Positions 36,167 to 48,472 are shown, counted from the stretch's first letter. The stretch is DNA of 64,000 bases from Neckera pumila (GCA_963969595.1 OZ018417.1:20338501-20402500), one strand, 5' to 3'. Program-made: numbers and translations. Notes: generated by a model from the letters alone, not told the origin.

Positions 36167-38160
36167 AACAGAAAAGATTTCTGGACTTGGTTTTCACTTA
36201 AGTGAAAGCCGTCGCTGTCTTGTTTCAGTTTGGGTATCCATTTTGACGTTCACCGTCAAGAGTTGATGTGACAAACGGACTGGAGGTAGAGCAATCGAAA
36301 ACCCTATATGAATTGGGATTTCAGGAGAATTGATAATTGTTCTTCGACTGATCGGCCAGAAGCCCAGTATTGAACTACAAGGGCTGCTATATGGTGTTTT
36401 CTGAGGGTTGTGTAGCATATTCATCCGAGGCAGGTGGTCTACAGAGGCCCAAGACATTACCTGAAGACTCAGGTAAAGCCTGAATTTTTGGTAGTTTGTA
36501 CTCCGTGTTGGGGAATTTGTACATATGTACAGCACATTCTCAGACAAATATACAAATTGAAATCTGTATTGTCTGTTTCTATCTTTTTTGCATCTGCTCC
36601 TGGAGAGCACCCTTGTTTTTGGCTTGTCATGTGTCCATTCTTGTGTTGTTAGGTGCGCATAGCATTCAATCAGTGGCTATAGCTTGTACTGTCCACATTA
36701 TCAACTTTAGTCGACTTCAATCGACTATGCACTTGGCTATTGTACTGTACATACGATCATGAAGTACAGATTCATGTAGTTAATCATGACTGTATGTGCA
36801 TGTGAAATTGTGAATTGTATCAATGTTTGCGGGAGAACTGCCGGTTAGTTCATTGTTAGCTTGCTGCCTTTGGGAAAATAACCGGTTCGAATGTGAAAAA
36901 TGGAGGATCAAAAACTGGACCATAAAATGGTAGGACCGGCAACCAACCAAGGTGCAAAAATAAGAGGTAGTTATGTAGTTGCTGCTTTCATGAAATTTTT
37001 AGATTTTAGCTCCTTGTCATTAAGAATCCAAGGCTAATACTTGGGTTGTTGGAGGTGGGTATGATATTGGACAAGGTGGGTGTTACTTTAAGGTTGGCCA
37101 TGGAGGACTTGAAGTGCTTGGATAGGTGGGGGTGGATATTGCTTTAGGGTTGGTTGTGGCAGCGTGCTGCACTTACTCTATATCCATGATTGTTCAATGT
37201 AATGAAATTTGGAGTTTGATTTCTAAACTGGCATGTCTTTGAAAGAAAAGGATTGTAACCTTTAGTTGAAGGAAAGTAGTGAGTGAGAGTTTGATACTGG
37301 AGAGAATGAGTTAGATTTTGATAAGGAGAGGATGTAATTGGTGTCCTTGAAAAAAAAACTAGCTCCTACAAAGAGGAGACAAATTACCAGGACACCTCTG
37401 AAAACTTCCTGAACGTTGAGTTGTATGGTTCAATGAGTTCCTTTTTTTTTTGCTTGGTGTTGTTCAGTGTTTTTAAAAGTACATGCAGTTGTTCACATGA
37501 TTGAGAGTCTAGCCACAATTTATATAAATAAAAGTGAATTAAAATTTAAATGCCATTCTTTTTGCCCTTGTAATTGCTACATAATAAACCTTCAAAATTC
37601 ACTTCGCTAGTTTGTTCAATTACTGAGACCCGTACTAATCATATTTGATTTGTACAATTTTCAGAATTAGAAGCAATTAATTATACTAATTGGAATTAAC
37701 TCTGGAATTATGCAATTTTGGAGGCTTGTCCAAAATTTAGGAATAGTAATTTAGAAAAGAGCAAGATTAAGTGACCCACAACATTTTCATTTTATCTTCA
37801 ATATTTCAATTTTCATCTAACTTTCATCCACCTTTCATCCAATTTTCATCCTATTTTCATCCAATTTTCATCTTGATTTTATTCAAATATTCACACTAAT
37901 TAAACAACATCAATCCAAAACTATTCAAATTAGAGTGAGAAGACTTCAAAATAGTTGAATTAACTTGTGTAGTGTCATTGGAAAAATTTCTAGAATGGTG
38001 ATTAGAAGATAATAATACCGTAGGAGTCAATTTGATAGCAGATTCTAGCCCCTTAGTGTTAGATCTAAATATTCTGAAGCTATATGTTATGTTGTAGTTT
38101 TGTATAAGGAATAAGGTAGAAGGTCTGTAAAGCGTTTGGGTTCTAAAAGCATCCATTTCT
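36167..38160. other. 3' flank of the ULP2-like gene and intergenic DNA
   Basis: 36.17-36.9 kb keeps gene-like composition and is probably the 3' untranslated region. Beyond it is AT-rich. At 37800-37875 there is a short tandem run of TTTCATCCAAT-type 11-13-bp units. No further gene is recognised; the minus frame at 37896-38156 has no family resemblance. Confidence 0.4.
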
Positions 38161-38165
38161 TGAAA

Positions 38166-38400
38166 TGTACACTATTTGTATATTTTGCTTTATCATTGCA
38201 CCAACAATTTACAAATCATGTACATTTCAGGACATAGATGCTTTTAGTGACCAATGTGTTTGAACTTCAAAAATTTGTACTAATTTCACAAAACTTCAAA
38301 AAATATGAAATGAATTATGTTGGTTGCCAATTCCATTTATTTTCCTAGGAAAATTTACTAAAAAATATTTCAAGAAGTTTAAAGTCTTCAAATTAAATTC
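38166..38400 (+). repeat. Dispersed repeat, related to 48090-48280
   Basis: Shared, in the same order, with 48090-48280: a CATTT-GGA segment, GTGACCA, TTCAACTTCAAAAATT or a close variant, CTTCAAAAAATATGAAA, TGCCAATTTCATTT and a CTACGAAAATTTA variant. Boundaries are unclear and no inverted ends were found. Confidence 0.5.
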
Positions 38401-39003
38401 CATTCTTAATGGCCACTTTGTGAACCTCCTTCTTGAGTATGGAGCACCTAAATGATGTGGAGTTTAATCCCTTAGTGCCTTGATCCTTTCTTGAATTTTT
38501 TCATATATACCTCAATTCATGAAATTCATCATATGGAAAGTGATTTTAAAAGTCAAGCATTGGTTTGGATGAATGAGAAGTATTTTAGTTAAAAAACACC
38601 CTAGAATTTTTCATTGTCCAGATTGGGACATTGTAGTGCTAATGGATTAAAGTGAAGAAGTTTTTAATTAGCATTAACTCCTAAACGTCCAGAGTCATCT
38701 CCAAAATTCACAATTGGAGAAAAATCATCATAAAGTACTATTTGGAAGAATATTTTAGAATTGATATACAAATAAAAGTTGTAGATTTTGAATTGTAGAT
38801 TCCATATGTACAGTTAGATTCACTATAGCTGTTAATAATATTTATTTTTTAATTTGAAAAGGAAATTTCAAAATTCCTTCTAAATTTGATTAAAAGCAAA
38901 GTATTATGGATTTGAAAGGAAATTCTCCACATGGTGAATTTTTGAAATTTTGTATTCTTGAGATCTGTGACTTCATTTTTGCAAATCCAACTTTGAATTA
39001 GCA
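38401..39003. other. AT-rich intergenic stretch, nothing recognised
   Basis: No gene, RNA or bounded repeat is seen. Confidence 0.4.
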
Positions 39004-39354
39004 ATAGAAGAAATATCAATCCTCCAAAGGGATGCTCTGGAGTGACAAATCAAGTTATTAAAAAGCTTGGTGTGTCATTCTAGCTGATTGCTGCGGTGAG
39101 TAGTCAAAGTGGCTGACTGTTCGTCGGAACAGTTAGATTTTGCAGAATTATTATTATTTTTTAATTTTTTTTAATTTTTTTTAATTTAATTTTTTATTCG
39201 CAAGTTTTGGTTTCCGTGCCATTGTCACAGTAGAAACTGCTGCGCAAAAATAGGGAAAAAACAAATTTTTGAGCAAAAAATAAATAAATTTCAGGGTACC
39301 TCGGAGGGCTGTGGAGCAGCCCTCCAAAGGCCTGAAGTTTTCTCTAATGATGCA
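39004..39354 (+). mobile_element. Inverted-repeat element with TAGARGAAA / TTTTCTCTAATG ends, copy 1
   Basis: A 351-bp unit. The left end (AATAGAAGAAATATCAATCC, then GGGATGCTCTGGAG) is mirrored imperfectly by the right end (CTGTGGAGCAGCCCTCC, then TTTTCTCTAATG). A T/A-rich centre is followed by GTCACAGTAGAAACTGCTGC. The same strings occur, inverted and in the same order, at 59675-60972. The right hairpin GGAGGGCTG/CAGCCCTCC is a local palindrome. Confidence 0.6.
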
Positions 39355-40370
39355 ATGCAACTTTGGCTTGGTCAACTATTTGACATACTTCCATATTTGT
39401 AATTTTAGAAAAATATATGTATTGTATTAACACCAAATCTAACCATTAGATAGGACAACAACTTGATAAAGTATCTCTACAAATTAGGATGACTTTCATC
39501 TAAGCAAAATGAGAAAGAAACAAGAGTTTCAATTTGTTCATCGTCCAGAATTTGGGCATCAAAGCACTTAAAGGTTAAGCTTATTGCTATAACTATGCTA
39601 GTGGCAACGATACATAACACCAACAGCTTTGATTTTTGATGATATCATAGATTTAGGGACAAAAATATCTTACGTGAAGATCATATTTGAAAGAAATTAA
39701 GTTTGAAAGAATATTTGTTTAAATATTTGTTTTAAAAAAGTTCCACATGTCATCTTGTGAATGGTATGAGGTGACATGGACCCCAGAGAATCTAACATGA
39801 AAATTCATTTTGACAGTTGAGTAGCGAATCAAACCTTCACGTATGTACTGGTGGGTCAATTGGACAGAAAATTGGTTGTAAAGACTTATCAAAGAGTGTA
39901 TTTGGATTCACAGTAGCTTATAGCATCTCTTGCAGCCCTCTTGGTTTGAGCATGCCCAATTGGTTTCTAAGTGGAGAGTAGCAGAGTCAAGGACTATTAA
40001 AGTGGGCGGGGCTAGAAAATGTCCTGCGGTCCGGAGTGAGAGGGCCGGCAAAGGATGACTAGGAGCCGCAAAGGTTGACCTAGCATCAATGTGACTGCTG
40101 TGGAGAGCCACATCTTTCACAAGCTCCTAGAAGCACAGGGAACTTCTCGCAAAGCTGTCTTTTGCATGCCAAGTTCTCCAAAACTCTATTTTTTGTTTGT
40201 CGCTCTTTATGAGGCGCTATAGACTTGAATCAATGGTAGCAAATGATGGAGACAAATGATGGAGGCAAATGATGGAGGCTAATTGATGGTGGTTTTAGAT
40301 TTTAAGTCTTTTATTTTTTGAATTTCATATTAAAAAATTTATCTTAAGACTTAATTTTTGGTGTCTTATA
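39355..40370. other. Intergenic, unrecognised, with a short tandem run
   Basis: 39.9-40.1 kb is GC-richer but has no recognised gene. At 40230-40290 a run of GCAAATGATGGAG-type 14-15-bp units occurs. Confidence 0.35.
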
Positions 40371-40885
40371 TTAAAATAAAAATAGGATTTGGCATTGACT
40401 TTTCTAATTTTATATGTTGGAGTGCTTGTTTAGGATTAGATGCAATTGTTGGAAAGTCTTGGGAGCATTTTCAAATTTTAATGGCAAGTATTTTGGGGGA
40501 TTGGCTAAATTGTGACTAATGTAACTAATACCCCTTGGGGGTATTGGTCATATTAATCATAGTTGAGCAAATTTTGTCACAACTTTGGCTTGGGCGGGTG
40601 AAACTTTCTAAAATTTGTATATATTTAGCTTATTATATTAGGCACCTATGCGTCAAATTGTAGGAGCATTGGACACTTTTTGAATTTTTCACAATTTTTT
40701 GATAGTTTTAACTTCATACTAAAATAAAAATAAGGAATTGGCATTGACTTTCCTAGTTTTATATATTGGGATGTTTGTTTATGATTAATTGTAGCTATTG
40801 AAATTTTTGGGACCCTTTTAAAATTTTTAAGGCGAGTCTTTTGGGAGATGGGCTAAATTGTGACTAATGTGACTAATAGGATTGT
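40371..40885 (+). repeat. Direct duplication of about 165 bp, 350 bp apart
   Basis: About 40371-40530 and 40722-40885 are diverged direct copies. Shared strings include TAAAATAAAAATA, TTGGCATTGACTTT, TTTTATAT-TTGG and GGCTAAATTGTGACTAATG, in the same order. Confidence 0.65.
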
Positions 40886-41047
40886 GCAAAATACATAAAA
40901 AAGACCAACACAATTGAATCTTTTCATTTATAATGTAGTTCTTGCCCTTCTGCACACCTGTCGTGGTGGCTGTCGAGACACTAGAAGGAGACTTAGAAGG
41001 CAATAGATAGGACCTACGGCTTCCACACTAGCGTTGTTGCCAACTTG

Positions 41048-41269
41048 CACTACAAGATAATGGTGTGTTTTAAGTGAGTTTTTAAGTATAGTCCTAGACA
41101 TAAGATTTTAAGTAATGACCTTTAAGGCAATTTTCAGCAAAATTTTACTAGAAATACATCTGTTTCTAGTAAAATTTTGCTAAAAATTGTCTTAAAGGTC
41201 ATTACTTAAACCCTTGTGTCTAAGACTATATTTTAAAACTCACATAAAACACACCATTTTCTTGTCGTG
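41048..41269. mobile_element. CACTACAAG-ended fold-back element, copy 2 (well preserved)
   Basis: A 222-bp unit with left end CACTACAAGATAATGG and right end CCATTTTCTTGTCGTG. Nearly the whole length is inverted repeat around an ATACATCTGTTTCTAGT loop near 41157. The flanking CTTG and CAAG extend the symmetry. It is clearly the same family as 6673-6888. Confidence 0.8.
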
Positions 41270-41984
41270 CAAGTTAGCCCTTGACTAGTCAAAAAACGGA
41301 ATTCAATGTCAAAGAAGGGGCCGTGAAGGTCTCTTGTAGAAACGGAAATTTTGGCGAAGTAGAAGACAAATCTACAAGCCCCACGCCTCTACATGCCGAT
41401 TGGAATACGTTGGCAGGGATGTTTTAACAGGGTGCAGGAGATGCTCTTACAACATTTCTAGCACTAGCATTGTGAGTTATGAGTAATAAAGTGAAGGCCT
41501 CATTTTACTTTGAAAATCTACATTTTACTTTTCCATACCTAATTTTACTTTGAAACTTATAGAAAATATTAATTTATATACTTGTCTAGCTTACCTTGAA
41601 ATTATATATAAATTACTTGAACAAAAAGCTTTACCTAAGTATTACAAATTCACACAAAGATATAATTACCCTAATAACAAAACTAATAAAAATAAAAAAT
41701 AAAACCCAATGAGACTTGTAAAGTCCACTGTGAATATAAATAGTATGCTTGAGAATAGGATTACAATTTGAATTGGAGATAGTTAGATGTTGATATTAAA
41801 TAAGGGCTATCATTTTTATATATGAATTAGCTATTAAAATCTTTTCTCACTTTTTATGCCTAGATAGTGGTAGCAAAAATCAAATGTTTTGAAGTTATGT
41901 GATTAGGTTTTATAGTTTAATGATAAATTTTTAGACTTGTTCCAAGTGAACTTTTTTGAACTTTTTTTTTCAATCTTTTACAAT
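41270..41984. other. Upstream region of the MEPCE-like gene
   Basis: AT-rich throughout; no GC-richer leader is seen, in contrast to the other genes of the window. No promoter element can be called with confidence. Confidence 0.4.
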
Positions 41985-43447
41985 ATGGAGGCATCTAATT
42001 CAAAAATACAACGCAATAAAAAGCGGAAGGATTTTAGAATGGAACAATCAAATAGTGATGGTTCAACAAAAAAAAAGGAAAAAAAAGGAACTCCTCTTTT
42101 GCAAGCTAATAAAAAGTGTGATAAGAAGATTTATCCATATGGGAATGAAGAAGGGTATTATGGAAAGAGGGTGAGTAAATGAACCAAATCTTTTTAATTT
42201 CTCTTAGCTTTGTTAGCAAGAAAACTTGAAATTTTATAGTTATCTAAATTTGTTGGTAAATTTTTGTCTTGCTAATGATTACTATGTATTACTTTATAGA
42301 TTGGATTGAAAGGCATTGATGACCCACGGTTACCATTACTTGAAGAAAGGTGGTTCAAAAACAAGGATGTTTTGGATATTGGATGCCATGAAGGCTACAT
42401 TGCAATTACTCTTGGTAAGAAATATCAATGTAGTATATTGCTTTGTTAGTAAAAACTTAATAATTAGAAATACATTTTTGTAAATTATATTTTCACAACT
42501 ATTATGGTATTAGAATTATTATGTTTGTTTTGTTTTCAAGATTTTAACAAAATTGATTCTTGTACTTGCAGCTCAAATGTATAGTGTAAAAAGCATTCAT
42601 GGAATAGACATTGATAATGGTATGCACTCTACTATCAAGTTCATTTGACTTTGTAACAATCATAATGAATATTAAATGGCTTTGTCAATAAACATAATAT
42701 TTCTTCAATTTAATATTTGAAATCATTTCATATTCTTAGAAATTTAAAGTCTATTATTGAAGTAAAATTATACATGTTTTTTAATAAACTTTTATCATTC
42801 GTGCTTTTCTTGCAGAATTGATTTCAAAAGCAAACGAGCATTTAAAGCAAGAAGTTAAATCATCAAGACACACATTAAGCTTGCAAACATATGAAAATAT
42901 GACATATGAAGTCAAAAAACCAAAGTGCACCAAATATTATGGAGCTTCCTCTAAATTTGAACAAGATGAAGATTGTGATTTATTACAAAGGGTTTCCTTT
43001 GAAAGCAAAAATTTTCTTGAGTACAAAATTGAAGACTGTGCTGTGGATACTATCCTTTGGTAAGTCATTCACTACAATTCAAATATTTCTATAATATTTT
43101 ATTAGATAAATAATGTAATCATTCAATATAGTTACGCTTTAATATTATTAATTTTGTATTGAAATTTGTTTTGCAGTTTGAGCGTTACTAAATGGATTCA
43201 CTTAAATTGGGGTGATGAAGGAGTTAAGCTGCTCTTTCAAATGATATACCGAGTACTTCGGCCGGTAAGTTATCACATTCAAAAGTACATACTATAAGGC
43301 AGGGTCAACACTCCTCTGTCAAATATTTACATTAGAGGGGGGTTGGGGGTCTTGGAGGGTTACAAGTTCTCTTGTGTTCCCAGACTATGGGAACGCAGCT
43401 GTAGCAGTTGGCTAACGTGGCACAACAATTGCCAGGTCAATTTTTGA

Positions 43448-43485
<38 letters not shown>

Positions 43486-44641
43486 TAATTTGCTTAAAAA
43501 TAATGATATTTTGGTAATTTTTTTTTCAAATAAAATAATTTTGACACGCCCATATCACCGTTCACTAAATCTGGCCAGATTGGGGAATAGGCCTGAAATG
43601 AGCCTCCAAGGCCCTGAATTCCCTCTAATGATTATCCCAAAAAAATTATGGTTGACAATGGTTGAAAATAGAATTATTTTGCAAGATATCTTTTTATACA
43701 ATTTAGATTTTTGAAAAATAATTTTCCAAATTTTTTAAATCTATTTAGTATTTTTTTTTTCACAAAAACTCAAAGCCTGCCCTATAAAGATAGTAAATTC
43801 AATAAATAAAATGCAATATAAACAACTTACAAATGTGAAATGCTACATTTGAAAGATTGCCAATATAATTTACAAAATGTATGCTTTTAATAGGGAGGAA
43901 TGTTTATCTTGGAGCCACAAATATGGAAATCTTATCGCAAAAATCGGAAAACAACTAAGGTACAACATTTTCTATTATACACCACTAGGTATTTTGTTGA
44001 AAATTTCAATGCTTTTCACTACTTTAGAGGAAATAATTCACTAACCATGATAAAATTGCATATGAATTGCAGAATATTCATGAAAATTACTTGAAGCTAA
44101 CTTTGAGGCCTAATGACTTTATAAGTATTCTCATCAATGAGGTTTGTACACAATCCAATATAATATCATTAACTAGCTTAAACCATTTCCCCCTTAGAGA
44201 CTGGGATAATCCCTCTCTACATACTTGGGAGTGAATTTTGTTAGGAATAAATTTAGTTTAATTTGCAAAGAGTCATTGGCTAGCTAAAAAGTTGCAATGC
44301 CAAGGGCTTTGTTTTCTAGCGGAGCAAAAAGAATCCCTAAGTATTGGTTAATAATGTTGTGAAAGTAATGTGAATTTTCATTATTAAATCCATTATAAAC
44401 AAGAAAATATTCCAATTACATATTGAATTTACATTGAATCAATTAATTGAGTTTAAATTTTTTCTTTTGATAATCATCAATCAATCAATTGTTTAACATA
44501 TATTTAACATAAGCGGGTGTCTTTTCCTATATAAACATTCAGGTTGGTTTTGATAGTTGCAAAGTAATTGCAAGAACTATACCAGGTACTATTGGAAAGG
44601 GTTTTGATCGACCAATATACCTCTTCACCAAACATCATTGA
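41985..44641 (+). CDS. MEPCE: Bin3/MEPCE-type RNA cap methyltransferase, 8 exons
   Basis: Exons: 41985-42170, 42300-42414, 42572-42619, 42816-43059, 43177-43264, 43894-43959, 44073-44141, 44543-44641, with GT..AG borders and fitting phases; 304 aa. The family methylates the 5' gamma-phosphate of 7SK or U6-type RNAs using S-adenosylmethionine in the nucleus. After a Lys-rich N-tail (1-50), a [13 protein letters not shown] segment matches the family's YGNY-YYGYR motif. SAM motif I is [14 protein letters not shown] (85-98); family members usually have GCN-G, so His92 is unusual. HGIDIDN (110-116) carries the acidic ribose-binding residue. [15 protein letters not shown] and [12 protein letters not shown] are the Bin3 signatures. 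It ends [10 protein letters not shown]. Exons and introns are much more AT-rich than the other genes. The intron after exon 5 holds nested insertions (43293-43786). Confidence 0.87.
43293..43786. mobile_element. Outer inverted-repeat element in the MEPCE-like gene's fifth intron
   Basis: TATAAGGCAGG at 43293-43303 is mirrored by CCTGCCCTATA at 43776-43786 with one mismatch. The stretch contains an inner element (43330-43630) and an AAT microsatellite (43449-43481). It accounts for most of the 629-bp intron, the longest in the gene. Confidence 0.5.
43330..43630 (+). mobile_element. Element with CATTAGAGG ends, copy 2
   Basis: A 301-bp unit from CATTAGAGGGGGG (then TCTTGGAGG) to CCTCCAAGGCCCTGAATTCC and CCTCTAATG, an imperfect terminal inverted repeat of about 30 bp. 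Interior strings (GTTCCCAGACTATGGGAACGCAG, AATCTGGCCAGATTGGGGAA) match, inverted, the copy at 21667-21960. Confidence 0.7.
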
Positions 44642-46035
44642 GCTCTTCTACTTCAACTTACATATATATTAAAGACCTGATTTTTACTATTTTACTATAA
44701 AATCTTATGACTGCAACAAGCATTATATTCCTTAGAATCCCTCTAGTGTTTTTTTGCAGAAAGCATAATGGAAAAACAACAATTTTCTTTACATGAACAA
44801 AATGTAACAATTTTCTTAAGTCATTGTACAATATACAATAGTCTATAGGTCTCCTATCCTTCTCCCAACAAAATGATGTGGAATATTTCACATCCCATCA
44901 ATAGCTATGGGAACATAGAGCATTAGATATAAGAATGATTAATAGTATTGAAAAACAATTAGTGATCAAAGTATTAGTCAAAAGCAGTTATCAAAAATAG
45001 TTAGTAATCCGTTGGATGAACTTTATGGATGAGGATTCAATGCAACCTCTTTGAAGGCTACTAAATAATATATACATTATTTGTAAGAATTTAGATTTAA
45101 ATGGAATGCCCAATTTGAGACTTGATTCTGAAACTTGTTTGTTCTTGTATATCAAACATGAAGAACATTATCTTGATGTGTTTATTAATCATTTCAATGT
45201 CAATATTAGCTTCAATGTTTCATTGCACTATAAATACATTATTTTTATTTTTGAGTCAATTAACCCCTATGGTAAGTGCCCAAGCCTTTCCAAGTGTATT
45301 TTTCCTTTGAAAAAAGAGCATAGACTTATAATTTTCCCTGATAAATCAAATTTTTTTTTTTCAAAATCTAATTGTATAGATTATTAAAGAGCTTGCTTAT
45401 TAGTGTTCCTATCAATTTTGAATGCAAAAGTGCATAAGAGTTGTGAGATTATACAAGAGATGTATATTTTCTATTTTTCATATGCTACTCTTCCCCATAA
45501 TATTTGAGAAATTTGCATATAAGAGTTTTTTGGGATTGGAGTTGACATGAATAACTATACACAGTGTTAGCATACTAAAATGCACTTTCAAGAAACTTAA
45601 ATTCACATGAAAAGCTATCAAGTTCATTATAAAATCCACCTTGCAATTGTTGAAATTCAATTTTTTTATAAGTAGAAATCGCTAATAACTCCAAATCAAC
45701 ACTTGCATATTTAAGTTTTCAACATTGAAATCTTAAAAATACTTTACTCTTTCTTTTGGAATACTTTAAAAACAAATGGATAAGTACAATTTTTAGATTT
45801 CAAATCAAGTAAAATTTACAAGCTTTATTCTTCCACTAGTAGTAAGTATAGGCCTTTGAGGACCTCTTAAAAATCAAATATTTAGCTTTTTCAATAAATA
45901 AAAAAATGATTTCAAAAATTAACCGTTCAATATTGCAAGTAAAAAGTCTAAGTCAATCAAAGGAATTTAATTGCCCGCATTCAAACAAATCTGAAATTTT
46001 GGATTGACCATAAATGGTCGATTAGGCAGTTAAGG
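44642..46035. other. AT-rich intergenic stretch, nothing recognised
   Basis: No gene or bounded repeat is seen. The 93-codon frame at 45106-45387 lies in AT-rich DNA and has no family resemblance. Confidence 0.4.
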
Positions 46036-46520
46036 GTTAATAGTTGTAAGATGGAATTGAAAAACAATAATTCCAGTGGTGAGATTGTTCTAGCAAGAAA
46101 ATTTGACACTATCAAATAATTTTTTTTGAAAAACTGTAAAGATTGTGCTAAAAAATGAATCCTATAAATTATTTTTTCAAAAAGATGCTAAAATTCTCCC
46201 CCCCACCCAAGATTGTGGATAACTTTCTCATCACCAATCTAAATAGAACAAATCAAATCTTTCAAAAATACTTCTTGTGAAAAACAAAATTTTTGAAAAT
46301 TTTAATTTCAACTTATTGCAATTTTTGGTGCTGTCCGACAATTTTTTGGACTTAGGAGGGCATAAATTTTGCTTTTAGGCAATGACTAAAATAAAAATTA
46401 TATTTTTAGAAACTTGATATATTTTATTTTCTTCAAAAAAATTTCAAAAAATGACGATGAAAACTGAAACAGTAGGAACCAACCTAAATCCTCAAGAGAA
46501 CAAGGAAACCTTAGGGATTA
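46036..46520 (+). mobile_element. TTAA element, copy 10 (subfamily A, truncated and decayed)
   Basis: It starts in the middle of the subfamily A unit (the GGTGAGATTGTTCTAGCAAG block) and runs to a decayed end ACCTTAGGGATTAGA. The first half is missing. Confidence 0.65.
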
Positions 46521-48089
46521 GAAGTCATATAAACATATTACTTGAGATGTTGATTACCTAGATAAAAAATTCTATTGTGAAAGGCTCGACATTGTCTTCT
46601 TGCCCACTTTTTCAGATGGAGTCTTCTTGTAGGTCTTTTTCAAGGTCTATGCAACCAACATTGATACTAGTGATAGAATCAAAAGAGTGTTTAGCAATAA
46701 TACATTCTTCCTTTTGAGTAGTTGAAGTTGCAAAATTGCTACAAAATTTTAGGGCTCTATTACTCATTTTGATTTATGGCTGGTTATACTTTGAGATGAA
46801 TAAATGAGTTTTCATTCTCATTTTGCATGTTTCATCTAGGGTAGTATATGCCATTTCCAACCTTCTACCCATTTTCAAGCCCTATTTCTTCACCCCAAAT
46901 CAACCTCTTTATACTGTAATTTTAATAAAGTCTATTTATCTTTTGAGATGTCGTTGGACTCTTATTCCTTAGATTCCTATTTTTTGAAGAGTGGATTTAG
47001 TGTCCATACTAATTGGAAGCTATAAACTTTCAATTCAAATATTAATAAAAAATCCAAAAGAAAAAATCTTAAGGAAAAAGTCTGTGAAGTTTTTTTCCAA
47101 AAGTCTATTCGGTACAAACTAACCAATTACACTCTTGATGATGACAGAAGAAGGCAAATTTCTTAAAGGGATTCAGTAATAGGTTGTGTTGCTTTAGAGC
47201 ATCCACTACGGTCCGGCCTTTGAATTTTGGCCTTCTAATTACTGAATAGTGGCCCTCCAAATAGATTGGTGTTTGGAATTTACTTAAGAACCTCCACAAT
47301 GCAATTCAAGGCCGCGACACCTCAATCCACAAAAAGAAGACTAATGAAGCTAGGAAGAGCAATTCTACAATAAAAGAGAATCAACGTGCAATCATGACAA
47401 AATTTTTTGTCTTGTTTTTTCTTTCAAAAGGACTCGCCAAAAAGAGCCCATATAATGCAATAGTCATCAAAATTTGATGGGCCCGTGTCGATAGTAATAC
47501 ATTTATTAGCAAGGATCTCATTTCTTGTCAAAACCTGTTGGACTTTCAAATTGATGCTCCAAGGCAAGCATTTGAAGGATGACACAGGGTGAATGCTCTT
47601 ACACCCATGGATATAAATAGTCCCATTTCAAGTGGGATTATTTTGCAACAAATTTTTGCCACTTTCACAAATTTGCATAATATGATTATCCAATTGAATG
47701 TTCATCTCCTAGGTGGAAGTATAATCCCCCCTAGATACATGGGAGGAATTCAATTTTAATATGAAGAAGGTGATTGGCCGGGCAAAAGTAATTTCTTGTT
47801 GTATTGTTAGTGTTGGGGGACGGGTTTTGTATCTCCAGGCCCATCTCCCCCCACACACACCCCACACACGTGGATTTCTACAGTAATGGATTGTCAATTT
47901 CAAGAACTTTTAGCATTGGAGGCTCCCGCTTTCTGTGGAAGCAAAAGGAAACCCGAAGCTTGTTTAGCAATGTTATGTAAGCTTCTTTGTAAAATTCCTT
48001 CCCTCCAGAATTGCACTAGTGCTATAAAAGGCCCTGTGCTAGTGTAAGGCAGTAAAGTAGTCTGCTCTAAAAGCAAACATGACATAGAG
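46521..48089. other. Intergenic, unrecognised
   Basis: AT-rich. At about 47200-47245 GGCCTTTGAATTTTGGCC followed by TTCTAATTA recalls the ends of the CATTAGAGG family but no full element could be traced. Minus frames of 64-100 codons (47105-48202) have no family resemblance. Confidence 0.35.
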
Positions 48090-48280
48090 GTACATTTTGC
48101 TTTCTTCAATGTACTAGCAGTATACATTTTAGGAGGAGGGCGGTTTTGGTGACCACTGCGTTTCAACTTCAAAAATTCGTAACTAAATCCACAAAGATTC
48201 AAAAAATATGAAACGACTTGGGTTAGATGCCAATTTCATTTTTCTTCCTACGAAAATTTAATTTCAAGGAGTTTAGCTTC
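48090..48280 (+). repeat. Dispersed repeat, related to 38166-38400
   Basis: See shared strings under 38166-38400. This copy is embedded in a slightly GC-richer context. Confidence 0.5.
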
Positions 48281-48472
48281 CCAGAAAAGGCAAATGAATC
48301 AGCTCTTAAACGATCGGTTTAAGTGCAAACTTCATTGCCCCAAATGAGTTAAACTAGCCTAAAGCCGCCCACTTCCTATTTCCGCCATCCTATTTTTGGC
48401 CCCATTTCCACTACTACGCTCATCCAACTCCACTCACTTTCTTGACAAAATCAGAGCATTGATATCACAAAG

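Noticed and set aside
40925..41460. A gene around the fold-back element at 41048
   Set aside because: Flanks are somewhat GC-richer but frames are short and broken and no family is recognised.
45106..45387. 93-codon frame downstream of the MEPCE-like gene
   Set aside because: AT-rich, no family resemblance and no splice context.
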